From: Oscillospiraceae bacterium
GTDB lineage: Bacteria > Bacillota > Clostridia > Oscillospirales > Oscillospiraceae
Assembly (NCBI GenBank): GCA_017378975.1
Contig: JAFNXT010000346.1
Location: forward strand, 1 to 9,871
Direction of reading: 5' to 3'
DNA length: 9,871 bases
Of the stretch, positions 1 through 7,006 are shown piece after piece. The notes under the pieces are model-generated. The model made no database searches, was not told the origin of the DNA, and saw only the letters and a list, made by a program, of their open reading frames with translations. A program made the position numbers and the translations under genes. The stretch's first letter is position 1, and the number at the start of each line of letters is the position of its first letter.

Positions 1-224
1 AGGTGGAGGAGAAGACCGAGTTCGACGTCATCCTGAAGTCCGCTGGCGCTTCCAAGCTGAACGTCATCAAGGTCGTCCGTGCCGCTACCGGCCTGGGCCT
101 GAAGGACGCCAAGGATCTGGTCGACAACTGCCCCAAGACCCTGAAGGAAGCCATCTCCAAGGAAGATGCCGAGAAGCTGGTCGCCGAGCTGAAGGAAGCT
201 GGCGCCGAGGCCGAGCTGAAGTAA
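1..224 (+). CDS. rplL: 50S ribosomal protein L7/L12, C-terminal part (5' end outside window)
   Basis: The frame is open from the first bases and ends at TAA 222-224. It encodes about 73 residues that read as the C-terminal domain of L7/L12: it begins [14 protein letters not shown], continues through the conserved core [20 protein letters not shown], and ends AGAEAELK. This domain forms the ribosomal stalk and recruits translation GTPases such as EF-Tu and EF-G. The GTG at 3-5 is an internal valine codon, not a start; the N-terminal dimerisation domain and hinge lie before the window. The usual partner rplJ is presumably just upstream but is not visible. A strong terminator follows 20 bp after the stop, so this is the end of a ribosomal protein transcription unit. 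Identification is by recognition of the family sequence. Confidence 0.96.
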   Translation, partial: VEEKTEFDVILKSAGASKLNVIKVVRAATGLGLKDAKDLVDNCPKTLKEAISKEDAEKLVAELKEAGAEAELK

Positions 225-244
225 TCAGTTCTTATTCTCAACAT

Positions 245-273
245 AAACAGCCGCCGGCAACGGCGGCTGTTTT
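245..273 (+). terminator. Rho-independent terminator after rplL
   Basis: A perfect 10-bp GC-rich stem (247-256 with 261-270) closes a GCAA tetraloop and runs into TTTT at 270-273. It extends by two A-T pairs at the base. It lies 20 bp after the rplL stop and only about 20 bp before the next start codon. Confidence 0.93.
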
Positions 274-294
274 CCTACCTGTAAGGAGGTATCT

Positions 295-1110
295 ATGGAA
301 AAGATCTATGCTTTCTTCGATTCGATCACCCCTGAAGGTTTTGATGCGGAGCAGTTCCTGCGATTCGTTGCCATCTTCGCTCTGGGATCTCTGGTCTTCG
401 GCTTCGTGGCACGTCTGATCTTCGGCAAGAAGTCCAACCTGAACCGTGCCGTATCCGCCGCCATCGCCATCCTGTGCATCTATGTGGTGAATGTGGTGGT
501 CTATTCCTGCGGTCTGAAGATCAAGGAACTCCTGTCCCCCCTGCCCTTCGTGACCATCGCCGGGGACTACCTGAACATCTTCAACTTCTTCACCGCGGAC
601 TTCGCCACCATCTGTGCCCAGATCCTGGACATGGTGATCCTGGCCTTCCTGATGAACCTGCTTGACAGCTGGCTCCCTCAGGGCAAGAAGCTCTTCGGCT
701 GGTTCTTCTTCCGGATCCTGTCCGTTGTTTTGGCCATCTGTCTGCAGTACATCATTGCGTTGGCTCTGGATTTCCTTGTGCCCGCGGGCCTTGCGGCTTA
801 CGCCCCCATGATCCTGGTGATCATCCTGATCGCCGCGCTCCTGCTGGGCGCCCTGAAGCTGCTGGTGGGCGGCGCTCTGGCCTTCATCAACCCTCTGCTC
901 GGCGTACTGTATACCTTCTTCTTCTGCAACGTGGTCGGGAAACAGCTCAGCCGCGCGATCCTCACCACCCTGCTCCTGTCAGGTCTGGTATGCCTGTTGA
1001 ACTATCTGGGCATCGGAGCCGTCTATATCGCCTCCGCCGCTCTGATGGCCTACATCCCCCTTCTGCTGGTGGTCATCGCCATCTGGTATGTGATCTCCCA
1101 CCTGCTCTGA
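295..1110 (+). CDS. Polytopic membrane protein of unknown function, 271 aa
   Basis: I do not recognise the family. The protein is almost wholly hydrophobic, with about seven or eight likely membrane segments near residues 21-43, 51-71, 104-124, 136-159, 168-194, 196-214, 220-238 and 247-270. A short basic loop, GKKSNLNR, lies near 44-51. It has no signal peptide of the cleavable type and no obvious catalytic motif. The start ATG at 295 is fixed by an excellent site AAGGAGGT at 283-290. The gene begins about 21 bp after the rplL terminator, which leaves no room for a separate promoter downstream of the hairpin. Expression may therefore depend on read-through of that terminator or on a promoter inside the 3' end of rplL. 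It ends at a bidirectional terminator shared with the convergent transporter operon. A CvpA-like or generic membrane protein role is possible but unsupported. The ORF is confident; the function is unknown. Confidence 0.87.
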   Translation: MEKIYAFFDSITPEGFDAEQFLRFVAIFALGSLVFGFVARLIFGKKSNLNRAVSAAIAILCIYVVNVVVYSCGLKIKELLSPLPFVTIAGDYLNIFNFFTADFATICAQILDMVILAFLMNLLDSWLPQGKKLFGWFFFRILSVVLAICLQYIIALALDFLVPAGLAAYAPMILVIILIAALLLGALKLLVGGALAFINPLLGVLYTFFFCNVVGKQLSRAILTTLLLSGLVCLLNYLGIGAVYIASAALMAYIPLLLVVIAIWYVISHLL

Positions 1111-1117
1111 ATCGACC

Positions 1118-1151
1118 AAAAAACAGCTCCCTTGAAAGGGAGCTGTTTTTT
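1118..1151. terminator. Bidirectional terminator between convergent genes
   Basis: The stem CAGCTCCCT/AGGGAGCTG (1124-1132 with 1137-1145) closes a TGAA loop. It is flanked by six As on the left (1118-1123) and six Ts on the right (1146-1151). Because both flanks are homopolymeric, the hairpin has a T-run in both directions. It can serve the membrane protein gene on the plus strand and the end of the transporter operon on the minus strand. Confidence 0.95.
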
Positions 1152-1158
1152 GATAGCC

Positions 1159-2151
1159 TCACCGTTCTTCACGGAAATAATTCAGACCCAGCGCCGCGGG
1201 CGCTCCGGAACCCCGCTTCTTGCGGACAGAGGATACCACCAGCACGACCGCAGTGATGACGAAGGGCAAAGCCTGATACACCTGCGTAGGGATCGAACCC
1301 AACCACCCCAGACCACCGGGGAAAGCGGCAGCAAGGGAGCTTGCGGAGACCCGAAGGGTGTTGAAGAAGCCGAACACGAAGGTGCCCAGGATCGCCGTAG
1401 CAGGGCTCCAGTTGGCGAAAATGACCAGAGCCACCGCGATCCAACCGTAACCGTTGATCCAACAACTGGAGTTGAAGGAACCGGACATGTTCAGACCCAT
1501 ATAGTAGCCACCGATGCCCATGATGCCACAGCCCAGACAGATGTGCAGATACTTCATGAACTTGACATTGATGCCCACGGAATCCGCCGCGGCCGGGTCC
1601 TCACCCACAGCCCGAAGCTTCAGGCCGGGGGTGGTCCGGTTCAGATACCACCACATGAACAGGGCGATGGCGATGCCCAGATATACCAGAACGTTATGAC
1701 TGAACAACCCTTGTCCCAGCACCGGGACCGAGGAAAGTCCCGGGATCGGAAGATCCGCAAAACCTGCCTTGATGTTGTCGTAGTTGCCCATGATCGGCCA
1801 ACCGCTGGACTTGAGACCGTTACCTACGAAGAAATAAACGCCCAGACCGAAGGTGGTGATGGTAAGACCCGTGATATTCTGATTGGCCTGCAGAGAAACG
1901 GTCAGCACCGCGAACAGCAGACCGCACAGCGCCGCTGTCAGGAAGGCCATCAGGATGCCCACCATCAGGGAATTGGCATAGCAGCCACAGATGTAGCCGA
2001 AGATCGCGCCGACCGCCATGATACCTTCTACACCCAGATTCAGGCTGCCGGACTTCTCCACCACGATCTCGCCCACCGTGCCGTAGAGCAGAGGGATATT
2101 ATAGACCACGATGTTATGGATGAAGGAAGTGATGACACCCAGTTTATCCAT
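1159..2151 (-). CDS. nupQ: Nucleoside-type ABC transporter permease (NupQ-like), 330 aa
   Basis: This is an inner-membrane permease of the BPD_transp_2 family. It matches the second permease of BMP-dependent importers, such as NupQ/YufQ in Bacillus subtilis (guanosine uptake). Family marks are the N-terminal stretch VEKSGSLNLGVEGIMAVGA (about residues 31-49) and the cytoplasmic coupling loop TPGLKLRAVGEDPAAADSVG (about 174-193), which contacts the ATPase. About eight to ten hydrophobic segments are visible, and the length is normal for the family. The start overlaps the preceding permease gene by 8 bp (2144-2151), indicating translational coupling. A GA-rich stretch upstream, GGGAGGGAAGGAC, supplies the ribosome site. 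It is the last gene of the operon and ends eight bases before the shared terminator. The substrate class is inferred from family and context; other BMP-type substrates cannot be excluded. The gene symbol is by analogy. Confidence 0.9.
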   Translation of the reverse strand: MDKLGVITSFIHNIVVYNIPLLYGTVGEIVVEKSGSLNLGVEGIMAVGAIFGYICGCYANSLMVGILMAFLTAALCGLLFAVLTVSLQANQNITGLTITTFGLGVYFFVGNGLKSSGWPIMGNYDNIKAGFADLPIPGLSSVPVLGQGLFSHNVLVYLGIAIALFMWWYLNRTTPGLKLRAVGEDPAAADSVGINVKFMKYLHICLGCGIMGIGGYYMGLNMSGSFNSSCWINGYGWIAVALVIFANWSPATAILGTFVFGFFNTLRVSASSLAAAFPGGLGWLGSIPTQVYQALPFVITAVVLVVSSVRKKRGSGAPAALGLNYFREER

Positions 2152-3256
2152 TGTCCTTCCCTCCCTTCTTCACGATGACTACCCGGAACCGGGTATAGAA
2201 ATCTGCCGCCAGCACCAGGAACAGGATCACGCCCTGGAGCATATTGGCGAAGCTGGAATCCACCTGAGAGAAGGTGGCCGCAGCCACAGTAGAACCGTAG
2301 TGCAGAACACAGATCAGTGCGGACACCACAAAGATCACAGCGGTGTTCAACTGAGACAACCACGCCACGATGATGCCGGTCCAGCCCACATCATCTGTGA
2401 TGGCGGTAGACAGGATACCGGCAGTGCCCACCTTGAAGGCCGCCGCCAGACCGATCAGAGCGGCAGACAGGAAGACAGTCCGCAACACGATGGTGTTGAC
2501 CTTCATACCGGCGTACTTCGCAGAGCCAGCACTGTCGCCCACCACCGCGATCTCATATCCATGCTTGGTGTGCTTCAGATATACATACACCAGCACGCCG
2601 ATCAGGACCGTCAGTACAACACAGATGTTCAGACTGAACTTGTCGCCCATGGGGATCGACGGGAAGGAAATGATATCAGAGAAGCTGGCGAACACCGGCC
2701 GCAGAGAATCGGGATCAAGGAAGAAGTTCCATGCGCCCTTGTCCTCGCCGAGGAAGATCAGTACATACAACGCCACATAGTTGAGCATCAGGGTCATCAG
2801 GGTCTCGTTGGTGCCGAAGCGGACCTTCAGCGCCGCCACGAACAGACCGTACAGACCGGCCACGACCATAGCGGCAACACACATGAGCGTCAGGGTCAAC
2901 CACCCCGGCAGGATCGGACCTGCCTTGACGGCCACGAAAGCCGCGCCGATCGCGCCAAGGATGAACTGACCTTCACCACCGATGTTCCAGAACTTCATCT
3001 TGAAGGCCAGAGAAAGCGCCACAGAAGTCAGCGCCAGAGGCACCAGCTCCTTCAAATAATTGATCCAGACCTTGTAGGCGATCTTGTTGCCCACTGTCCC
3101 CATGGTGAACATCCGGGTATAGTAAGCAATGGGATCGACACCCATGGATGCCAGTAATGCCGCGCCCAACAGCAGGGCCAGCAAGACCGCGCCCGCATAA
3201 TAACAACACTTCTTCCAGAAGGGGCAGGTGTCCCGTTTCACGATATGGATCTTCAT
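2144..3256 (-). CDS. nupP: Nucleoside-type ABC transporter permease (NupP-like), 370 aa
   Basis: This is the first of the two permeases and would form the heterodimeric channel with the downstream gene product. The family signature KFWNIGGEGQFILGAIGA is near residues 88-105, and the coupling loop TKHGYEIAVVGDSAGSAKYA is near 230-249. The N-terminus has a short basic and Cys-containing cytoplasmic tail (KRDTCPFWKKCC, residues 7-18) before the first membrane segment at about 20-38. The length is slightly above the common range of about 350 residues. The start ATG overlaps the ATPase stop as ATGA (3253-3256). A strong AGGAGG complement lies at 3264-3269, seven bases from the start. The position between the ATPase and the second permease matches the nupNOPQ order of B. 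subtilis. Family assignment is firm; substrate is inferred. Confidence 0.91.
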   Translation of the reverse strand: MKIHIVKRDTCPFWKKCCYYAGAVLLALLLGAALLASMGVDPIAYYTRMFTMGTVGNKIAYKVWINYLKELVPLALTSVALSLAFKMKFWNIGGEGQFILGAIGAAFVAVKAGPILPGWLTLTLMCVAAMVVAGLYGLFVAALKVRFGTNETLMTLMLNYVALYVLIFLGEDKGAWNFFLDPDSLRPVFASFSDIISFPSIPMGDKFSLNICVVLTVLIGVLVYVYLKHTKHGYEIAVVGDSAGSAKYAGMKVNTIVLRTVFLSAALIGLAAAFKVGTAGILSTAITDDVGWTGIIVAWLSQLNTAVIFVVSALICVLHYGSTVAAATFSQVDSSFANMLQGVILFLVLAADFYTRFRVVIVKKGGKDNG

Positions 3257-4839
3257 TCTGCCGCCTCCTCTTCTGTCTCACCGAACCGGGTATCCTTGGC
3301 AAGGCCGGCAGGCTTGTCCTCATATTTGTAAGTCAGATCCAGAGCGCCGGTCATCATCAGACCCAGCTCTTCCTTGGTCGTCTTGTGTGCATGGACCACG
3401 CCCATGACCTTACCGTGGCACAGGACCATGATCTTATCGCACAGAGCGATCATCACGTCCAGATCCTCGCCCACGAAGAGGATGCCTACGCCCTCCTGCT
3501 TCTGCTTGTTGAGGATGTTGTAGATGGCATAGGAGCTGTTGATGTCCAGACCACGGACGGGATACGCCGTGATGATCACATTAGGCCCGGCCTTGATCTC
3601 CCGGCCCAGAAGGACCTTCTGGACATTACCGCCCGACAGACGGCGCACCGGTGTCTCGGTGGAAGGCGTGACCACCTCCAGCTCCCGGATCACCTCTTCG
3701 GCATCGGCACGACCGATCTTCCGGTCCACGAAGGGACCCTTAGTATCGGCGTACTTCTTCAGGATCATGTTGTCGGTGATCGACAAAGAAGGTGCCAGAC
3801 CCATACCGAGCCGATCCTCCGGGATGAAGGACATGGAAATGCCCTTCTCCAGGATCTGCTTGGGTGTCAGGCCCACGATATTCTCGCCCTTATGGATCAT
3901 CTTTCCCTTCTCGAGGGGACGAAGACCGGCGATCGCCTCGCACAGTTCCTTCTGTCCGCAACCGGCGATACCGGCCACACCCAGGATCTCACCGCCACGG
4001 ATATAGAAATCCACGCCATCGATGGCAATGGACCCGGCATCGGACCGGATCGTCAGATCCCGCACCTCCAGCAGAGGACGGGTCCGATTCATGGGCGTAC
4101 GTTCGATGTTCAGATCGATCTTCCGGCCCACCATCCACTCCGTGAGAGCCTGTTCGGTGGTGGTCGCCGTATCCACCGTGGTGATGTATTCACCCTTCCG
4201 AAGGATCGCTACCCGATCGGAGATCTCCATGACCTCGTTGAGCTTGTGCGTGATGATGATGATGGAGTGTCCCTCTTCCTTCATCTTCCGCAGGACATCG
4301 AAAAGCTTCCGGACCTCCTGTACCGTCAGCACGGCAGTGGGCTCGTCCAGGATGATGATCTTCGCGCCGTAATACAGCACCTTGATGATCTCCAGAGTCT
4401 GCTTCTCGGATACGGACATATCATAGACCTTCTTCTCCGGATCGATATCGAAACCGAACTTCAGCGCCATCTCCCGGATCTGGGTGTTCCGTTCCTTCTT
4501 CAGGAACAGCCCGGCCTTTTCTTTTCCCACCCAGATGTTGTCAGCGGCGGAGAACACATCCACCAGCTTGAAATGCTGATGGACCATACCGATCCCCAGC
4601 CGTTTGGCATCCTCCGGCGAGTCGATGGAAACTCTCTGTCCGTCGACGAAGATCTCACCGCCATCCGGCTGATAGATACCGGAAAGCATGTTCATCAACG
4701 TGGTCTTACCGGAGCCGTTCTCACCCAGCAGAGCCAGGATCTCACCGGGCCGGACGTTCAGATCCACGTTTTTGTTGGCCACCACACTGCCGAAGGTCTT
4801 TGTGATCCCTTTCAGCTCGATGGCATACGCTTCGCTCAT
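3253..4839 (-). CDS. nupO: ABC transporter ATP-binding protein with two nucleotide-binding domains (NupO-like), 528 aa
   Basis: This is the cytoplasmic ATPase of the importer, a tandem duplication of the ABC domain as in NupO, RbsA and MglA. Domain 1 has Walker A GENGSGKT (residues 39-46), a Q-loop glutamine in HQHF (about 88), the signature variant MSVSEKQ (141-147), Walker B IIILDEPT (161-168) and an H-loop ITH (about 196-198). Domain 2 has a degenerate Walker A, GIAGCGQKEL (290-299), without the usual GKT/S. It keeps a good signature LSGGNVQ (401-407), while the Walker B region ends TAYPVRGLD with the catalytic glutamate replaced. This asymmetry is usual for the family: domain 2 binds but probably does not turn over ATP well. 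An ATG 30 bases further upstream (4869) is in frame, but I chose 4839 because AAAGGAGGGG lies six bases before it. The end overlaps the first permease by 4 bp. Confidence 0.93.
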   Translation of the reverse strand: MSEAYAIELKGITKTFGSVVANKNVDLNVRPGEILALLGENGSGKTTLMNMLSGIYQPDGGEIFVDGQRVSIDSPEDAKRLGIGMVHQHFKLVDVFSAADNIWVGKEKAGLFLKKERNTQIREMALKFGFDIDPEKKVYDMSVSEKQTLEIIKVLYYGAKIIILDEPTAVLTVQEVRKLFDVLRKMKEEGHSIIIITHKLNEVMEISDRVAILRKGEYITTVDTATTTEQALTEWMVGRKIDLNIERTPMNRTRPLLEVRDLTIRSDAGSIAIDGVDFYIRGGEILGVAGIAGCGQKELCEAIAGLRPLEKGKMIHKGENIVGLTPKQILEKGISMSFIPEDRLGMGLAPSLSITDNMILKKYADTKGPFVDRKIGRADAEEVIRELEVVTPSTETPVRRLSGGNVQKVLLGREIKAGPNVIITAYPVRGLDINSSYAIYNILNKQKQEGVGILFVGEDLDVMIALCDKIMVLCHGKVMGVVHAHKTTKEELGLMMTGALDLTYKYEDKPAGLAKDTRFGETEEEAAE

Positions 4840-4845
4840 GGAGCG

Positions 4846-4855
4846 CCCCTCCTTT
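4846..4855 (-). promoter_or_regulatory. Ribosome binding site fixing the ATPase start
   Basis: On the minus strand AAAGGAGGGG lies six bases before the ATG at 4839. The alternative in-frame ATG at 4869 has no such site and would place the site inside the coding region, so the shorter protein is preferred. Confidence 0.85.
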
Positions 4856-4869
4856 ATTTTCTTTATCAA

Positions 4870-4917
4870 GATGGATCGGGGCCACAGAAAAGGATTTTTC
4901 TGCGACCCCCATCCATC
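4870..4917 (-). promoter_or_regulatory. Long imperfect hairpin upstream of the ATPase gene
   Basis: Arms 4870-4891 and 4896-4917 pair at 19 of 22 positions around a GGAT loop on the plus strand. It sits within the 140-bp gap between the lipoprotein stop and the ATPase start. On the transcribed minus strand no T-run follows, so it is not a normal terminator. It could be an attenuator, a leaky terminator or an mRNA-stability element that keeps the lipoprotein message more abundant than the rest of the operon. The structure is seen; the role is inferred. Confidence 0.62.
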
Positions 4918-4930
4918 CTGAGGAACGGGA

Positions 4931-4955
4931 CCGGGCCGGCCGCAGGCCGGCCCGG
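4931..4955 (-). promoter_or_regulatory. Perfect GC-only hairpin after the BMP lipoprotein gene
   Basis: CCGGGCCGGCC (4931-4941) and its exact complement (4945-4955) form an 11-bp all-G/C stem around a three-base loop, 24 bp after the lipoprotein stop. No T-run follows on the minus strand. It is the first of two tandem hairpins in this gap and could block 3' exonucleases or pause transcription. Confidence 0.68.
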
Positions 4956-4979
4956 AAGATATCAGATGCGAATAAGGGA

Positions 4980-6176
4980 TCAGCCCTCCTGGACACCGGC
5001 CACGTAGTAGTTCATGGTACCGGTGATGACGCTGTCCTCCACGGAAGCGCCGCCGGCGGCAACGATCTCGTTACCGGCGTTGTCGACCAGAGGAGCGTCC
5101 ACCTTGTTCACGCTGCCATCGGCACCGATCTGGAGCTTCACACCGGAGAAAACATCCCACTCGCCATTGACCATCATAGCCTTGACGGTGTCGATCACAG
5201 CCTGAGTGCCCTCAGCGCAGTTCTCGGACAGAGGAGAAACATCCACGAAGCCCTCCTTCAGGCCGCCGTAGTAAGCGCCGGAGCCCATGGTCTCCACGAA
5301 CTTGGAAGCTTCACCGCAGTCCATCGCGGCCTGCATGGCGGTACGGTAGTACACGTTCCAGTTCCAGATAGCGGCAGTCAGGTGTGCCTTGGGAGCATCA
5401 GGAGTCATGTCAGAGTTGTAGCCACAGCCGAAAACGCCGGCATTCTCAGCGGCGATCTGGGGCTGAGCGGAGTCACAGTGCTGGGAGATCACGCCACAGC
5501 CGTAAGATTCGATCAGCTCCACGGCGAAGGCGGACTCATTGACCTCGTCGGCCCAGGTGCCCAGCTTCTTGACGGTGATCTTGGCATCGGGGTTCACCGC
5601 CTGGACGCCCAGAGCGAAGCCGTTGATGCCGGAAGCGGTCTCAGCATACTCGGTGCCGTAAGCGGCCACGTAACCGACGTTGTTGTTACCGGTCTCCAGA
5701 GTCTTCATACCGGCGGCGATACCGGCCAGATAACGGGCCTGATAAGCACGACCGAAGTAGTTGTTGAAGTTGGTCTCATTGGACTTGTAGCCGGTGCCGT
5801 GAGAGAAGATCACGTCGGGATACTCACCGGCGGCCTTCTCCATGGCATTGATATAGCCGAAGGAGATGCCGAAGATGATGTCACAGCCCTCACCGACCAG
5901 AGTGTCGATGGCGGACAGGACCTGCTCGTCATCCTCGGGGACCTCGTCCACGATGACCAGCTGCTTGTCGGTGTCCAGTCCCAACTCCTTCATGGCCGTG
6001 GTGATGCCGTTGTGATGGGCGAAGGTGTAGCCTGCGGTGTCGTTCTTGCTGTTGATATAGATGGCACCGACCTTGAAGTCAGCCTTGCCGTCAACGGCGG
6101 GACCGCCGTTACCGCCACAAGCCGCCAGACCCAGGACCAGCGCCATTGCCATCAACAGTGCGATGAGCTTTTTCAT
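4980..6176 (-). CDS. nupN: BMP-family nucleoside-binding lipoprotein of an ABC importer (NupN-like), 398 aa
   Basis: This is the extracellular substrate-binding lipoprotein that would deliver purine nucleosides to the permeases encoded downstream. The N-terminus is a lipoprotein signal, MKKLIALLMAMALVLG then LAAC with the lipidated Cys at residue 20, followed by a Gly-rich linker. The mature part is a Bmp-type (PF02608) periplasmic-binding fold. Typical elements are FKVGAIYINSKNDTAGYT (34-51), the segment CDIIFGISFGYINAMEKAA (98-116), SHGTGYKSNETNFNNYFGRA (125-144), NVGYVAAYG (166-174) and a late aromatic segment AIWNWNVYYR. The open frame runs on to an ATG at 6311, but that extension would cross the promoter. 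The start at 6176 has AGGAGG (6183-6188) at good spacing and begins the signal peptide. It is the first gene of the operon. The nucleoside assignment rests on family, gene order and the neighbouring xpt. Confidence 0.93.
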   Translation of the reverse strand: MKKLIALLMAMALVLGLAACGGNGGPAVDGKADFKVGAIYINSKNDTAGYTFAHHNGITTAMKELGLDTDKQLVIVDEVPEDDEQVLSAIDTLVGEGCDIIFGISFGYINAMEKAAGEYPDVIFSHGTGYKSNETNFNNYFGRAYQARYLAGIAAGMKTLETGNNNVGYVAAYGTEYAETASGINGFALGVQAVNPDAKITVKKLGTWADEVNESAFAVELIESYGCGVISQHCDSAQPQIAAENAGVFGCGYNSDMTPDAPKAHLTAAIWNWNVYYRTAMQAAMDCGEASKFVETMGSGAYYGGLKEGFVDVSPLSENCAEGTQAVIDTVKAMMVNGEWDVFSGVKLQIGADGSVNKVDAPLVDNAGNEIVAAGGASVEDSVITGTMNYYVAGVQEG

Positions 6177-6182
6177 AGTAAA

Positions 6183-6188
6183 CCTCCT
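6183..6188 (-). promoter_or_regulatory. Ribosome binding site fixing the lipoprotein start
   Basis: A perfect AGGAGG on the minus strand lies six bases before the ATG at 6176. This choice removes a 45-residue N-terminal extension that does not look like a signal peptide. Confidence 0.88.
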
Positions 6189-6251
6189 AAATAATATACT
6201 GCACCGGAGAGCCCACAAAAACCCATGGATCTCCCCATTTTGCATATATGA

Positions 6252-6280
6252 AAAATACCACATTTGACTGTTGATGTCAA
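6252..6280 (-). promoter_or_regulatory. Sigma-A-type promoter of the transporter operon
   Basis: Reading the minus strand, a perfect -35 TTGACA (6275-6280) is separated by exactly 17 bp from TATTTT (6252-6257), which matches the -10 consensus at four of six positions. This predicts a transcript starting near 6245 with a leader of about 70 bases. A weak stem (GGAGA with TCTCC) is possible in that leader. I see no purine riboswitch in it. Confidence 0.72.
6264..6280. promoter_or_regulatory. Inverted repeat overlapping the transporter -35 box
   Basis: TTGAC (6264-6268) and GTCAA (6276-6280) form a 17-bp dyad with a seven-base spacer that covers the -35 element. The size and placement fit a repressor operator, but the arms are short and no regulator is identified. 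Confidence 0.35.
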
Positions 6281-6319
6281 CCTTGTCCTTCCAATTTACA
6301 GCATTCGACAAATCACATA

Positions 6320-6348
6320 TTTACGATCCGCCCAGATCGTGCTAATAT
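6320..6348 (+). promoter_or_regulatory. Probable promoter of xpt
   Basis: TTTACG (6320-6325), 17 bp, then TAATAT (6343-6348); each box matches consensus at four of six positions. A start near 6355 would leave a leader of only about 25 bases, too short for an aptamer. An alternative, TTTACA at 6295-6300 with TATTTA at 6318-6323, has a better -35 but a poorer -10. Confidence 0.45.
6323..6340. promoter_or_regulatory. Inverted repeat ACGATC-N6-GATCGT, candidate operator
   Basis: This is a perfect 6-bp dyad with a six-base spacer (arms 6323-6328 and 6335-6340). It lies between the predicted -35 and -10 boxes of xpt and about 43 bp upstream of the transporter -35. A protein bound here could block xpt. 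It does not resemble the PurR box that I know from Bacillus. Confidence 0.45.
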
Positions 6349-6366
6349 CGGTATAGTGAAATCCAC

Positions 6367-6373
6367 AGGAGGT
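6367..6373 (+). promoter_or_regulatory. Ribosome binding site fixing the xpt start
   Basis: AGGAGGT lies six bases before the ATG at 6380. An in-frame ATG at 6356 lies upstream of this site and would read through it, so it is rejected as the start. Confidence 0.88.
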
Positions 6374-6379
6374 AACGCA

Positions 6380-6994
6380 ATGAACTTTTTGGAAGAACGG
6401 ATCGTAAAAGACGGCATCGTCAAGCCCGGCAACGTACTGAAGGTGGACAGCTTTCTGAACCATCAGATGGATATCGGTCTGATGGAGCAGATCGGCAAGG
6501 AATTCAAGCGCCGCTTCAGTGACAAGCACATCACCAAGGTCATGACCATCGAATCCTCCGGCATCGGCATCGCCGCCTTCGTAGCGAAGGAATTCGGGGT
6601 CCCCATGGTCTTCGCTAAAAAATCCAAGTCCATCAATATCGAAGGCGAGATGTACGTCGCAGAGGTGGATTCCTTCACCCACAAGAACCGAAATCAAGTG
6701 ATCGTGTCCCGCAAGTTCCTCGGTCCGGACGACCATCTGCTGATCATCGACGATTTCCTCGCCAACGGTTGCGCCCTCCAGGGTCTGATCTCCATCGCGA
6801 GCTCTGCCGGCGCCACCATCGAAGGTCTTGGCATCGTGATCGAGAAGGGCTTCCAGATCGGCGGCAACGTGATCCGCAACCTTGGCTACCACCTGGAGTC
6901 CCTTGCGATCGTAGATGCCATGGATGCCGAGACCGGCACCATCACCTTCCGCCCCCAGCCCGACCGGACCGCCGAGGCTACATATGATATCTGA
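6380..6994 (+). CDS. xpt: Xanthine phosphoribosyltransferase, 204 aa
   Basis: This cytoplasmic salvage enzyme converts xanthine and PRPP to XMP and pyrophosphate. The sequence closely follows Bacillus Xpt: VLKVDSFLNHQMD (residues 19-31), TIESSGIGIAAF (56-67), GVPMVFAKKSKS (73-84), and the PRPP-binding motif LIIDDFLANG (121-130) with its two acidic residues. It then continues GLGIVIEKGFQIGG (149-162) and LGYHLESLA (168-176). The length is near the roughly 194 residues usual for the family, with a few extra C-terminal residues. It is transcribed divergently from the transporter operon, which suggests that imported nucleosides or bases feed this enzyme. Unlike B. subtilis xpt-pbuX, no guanine riboswitch is visible upstream. 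It is monocistronic, ending at a strong hairpin. Confidence is high from the motif order. Confidence 0.95.
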   Translation: MNFLEERIVKDGIVKPGNVLKVDSFLNHQMDIGLMEQIGKEFKRRFSDKHITKVMTIESSGIGIAAFVAKEFGVPMVFAKKSKSINIEGEMYVAEVDSFTHKNRNQVIVSRKFLGPDDHLLIIDDFLANGCALQGLISIASSAGATIEGLGIVIEKGFQIGGNVIRNLGYHLESLAIVDAMDAETGTITFRPQPDRTAEATYDI

Positions 6995-7006
6995 CATAAA
7001 GTATCG

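Noticed and set aside
1132..3157. Two overlapping plus-strand frames of 348 codons opposite the permeases
   Set aside because: The low-complexity, charged translations (rich in His, Gln, Arg, Asp) mirror membrane-protein codons on the other strand. The real genes are on the minus strand.
3148..5007. Plus-strand open frame of 619 codons opposite the ABC ATPase gene
   Set aside because: It is antisense to a protein with clear Walker and signature motifs; its own translation has no recognisable domain. It is a product of GC-rich codon bias.
6177..6311. A 45-residue longer N-terminus for the BMP lipoprotein
   Set aside because: It would include the -10/-35 region and destroy the lipoprotein signal peptide; the ATG at 6176 has a perfect ribosome site.
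6177..6380. Possible guanine/purine riboswitch ahead of xpt or the importer operon
   Set aside because: I looked on both strands for the conserved loop and junction elements of the purine aptamer and did not see them; the leaders are about 25 and 70 bases. By-eye inspection cannot fully exclude a divergent form.
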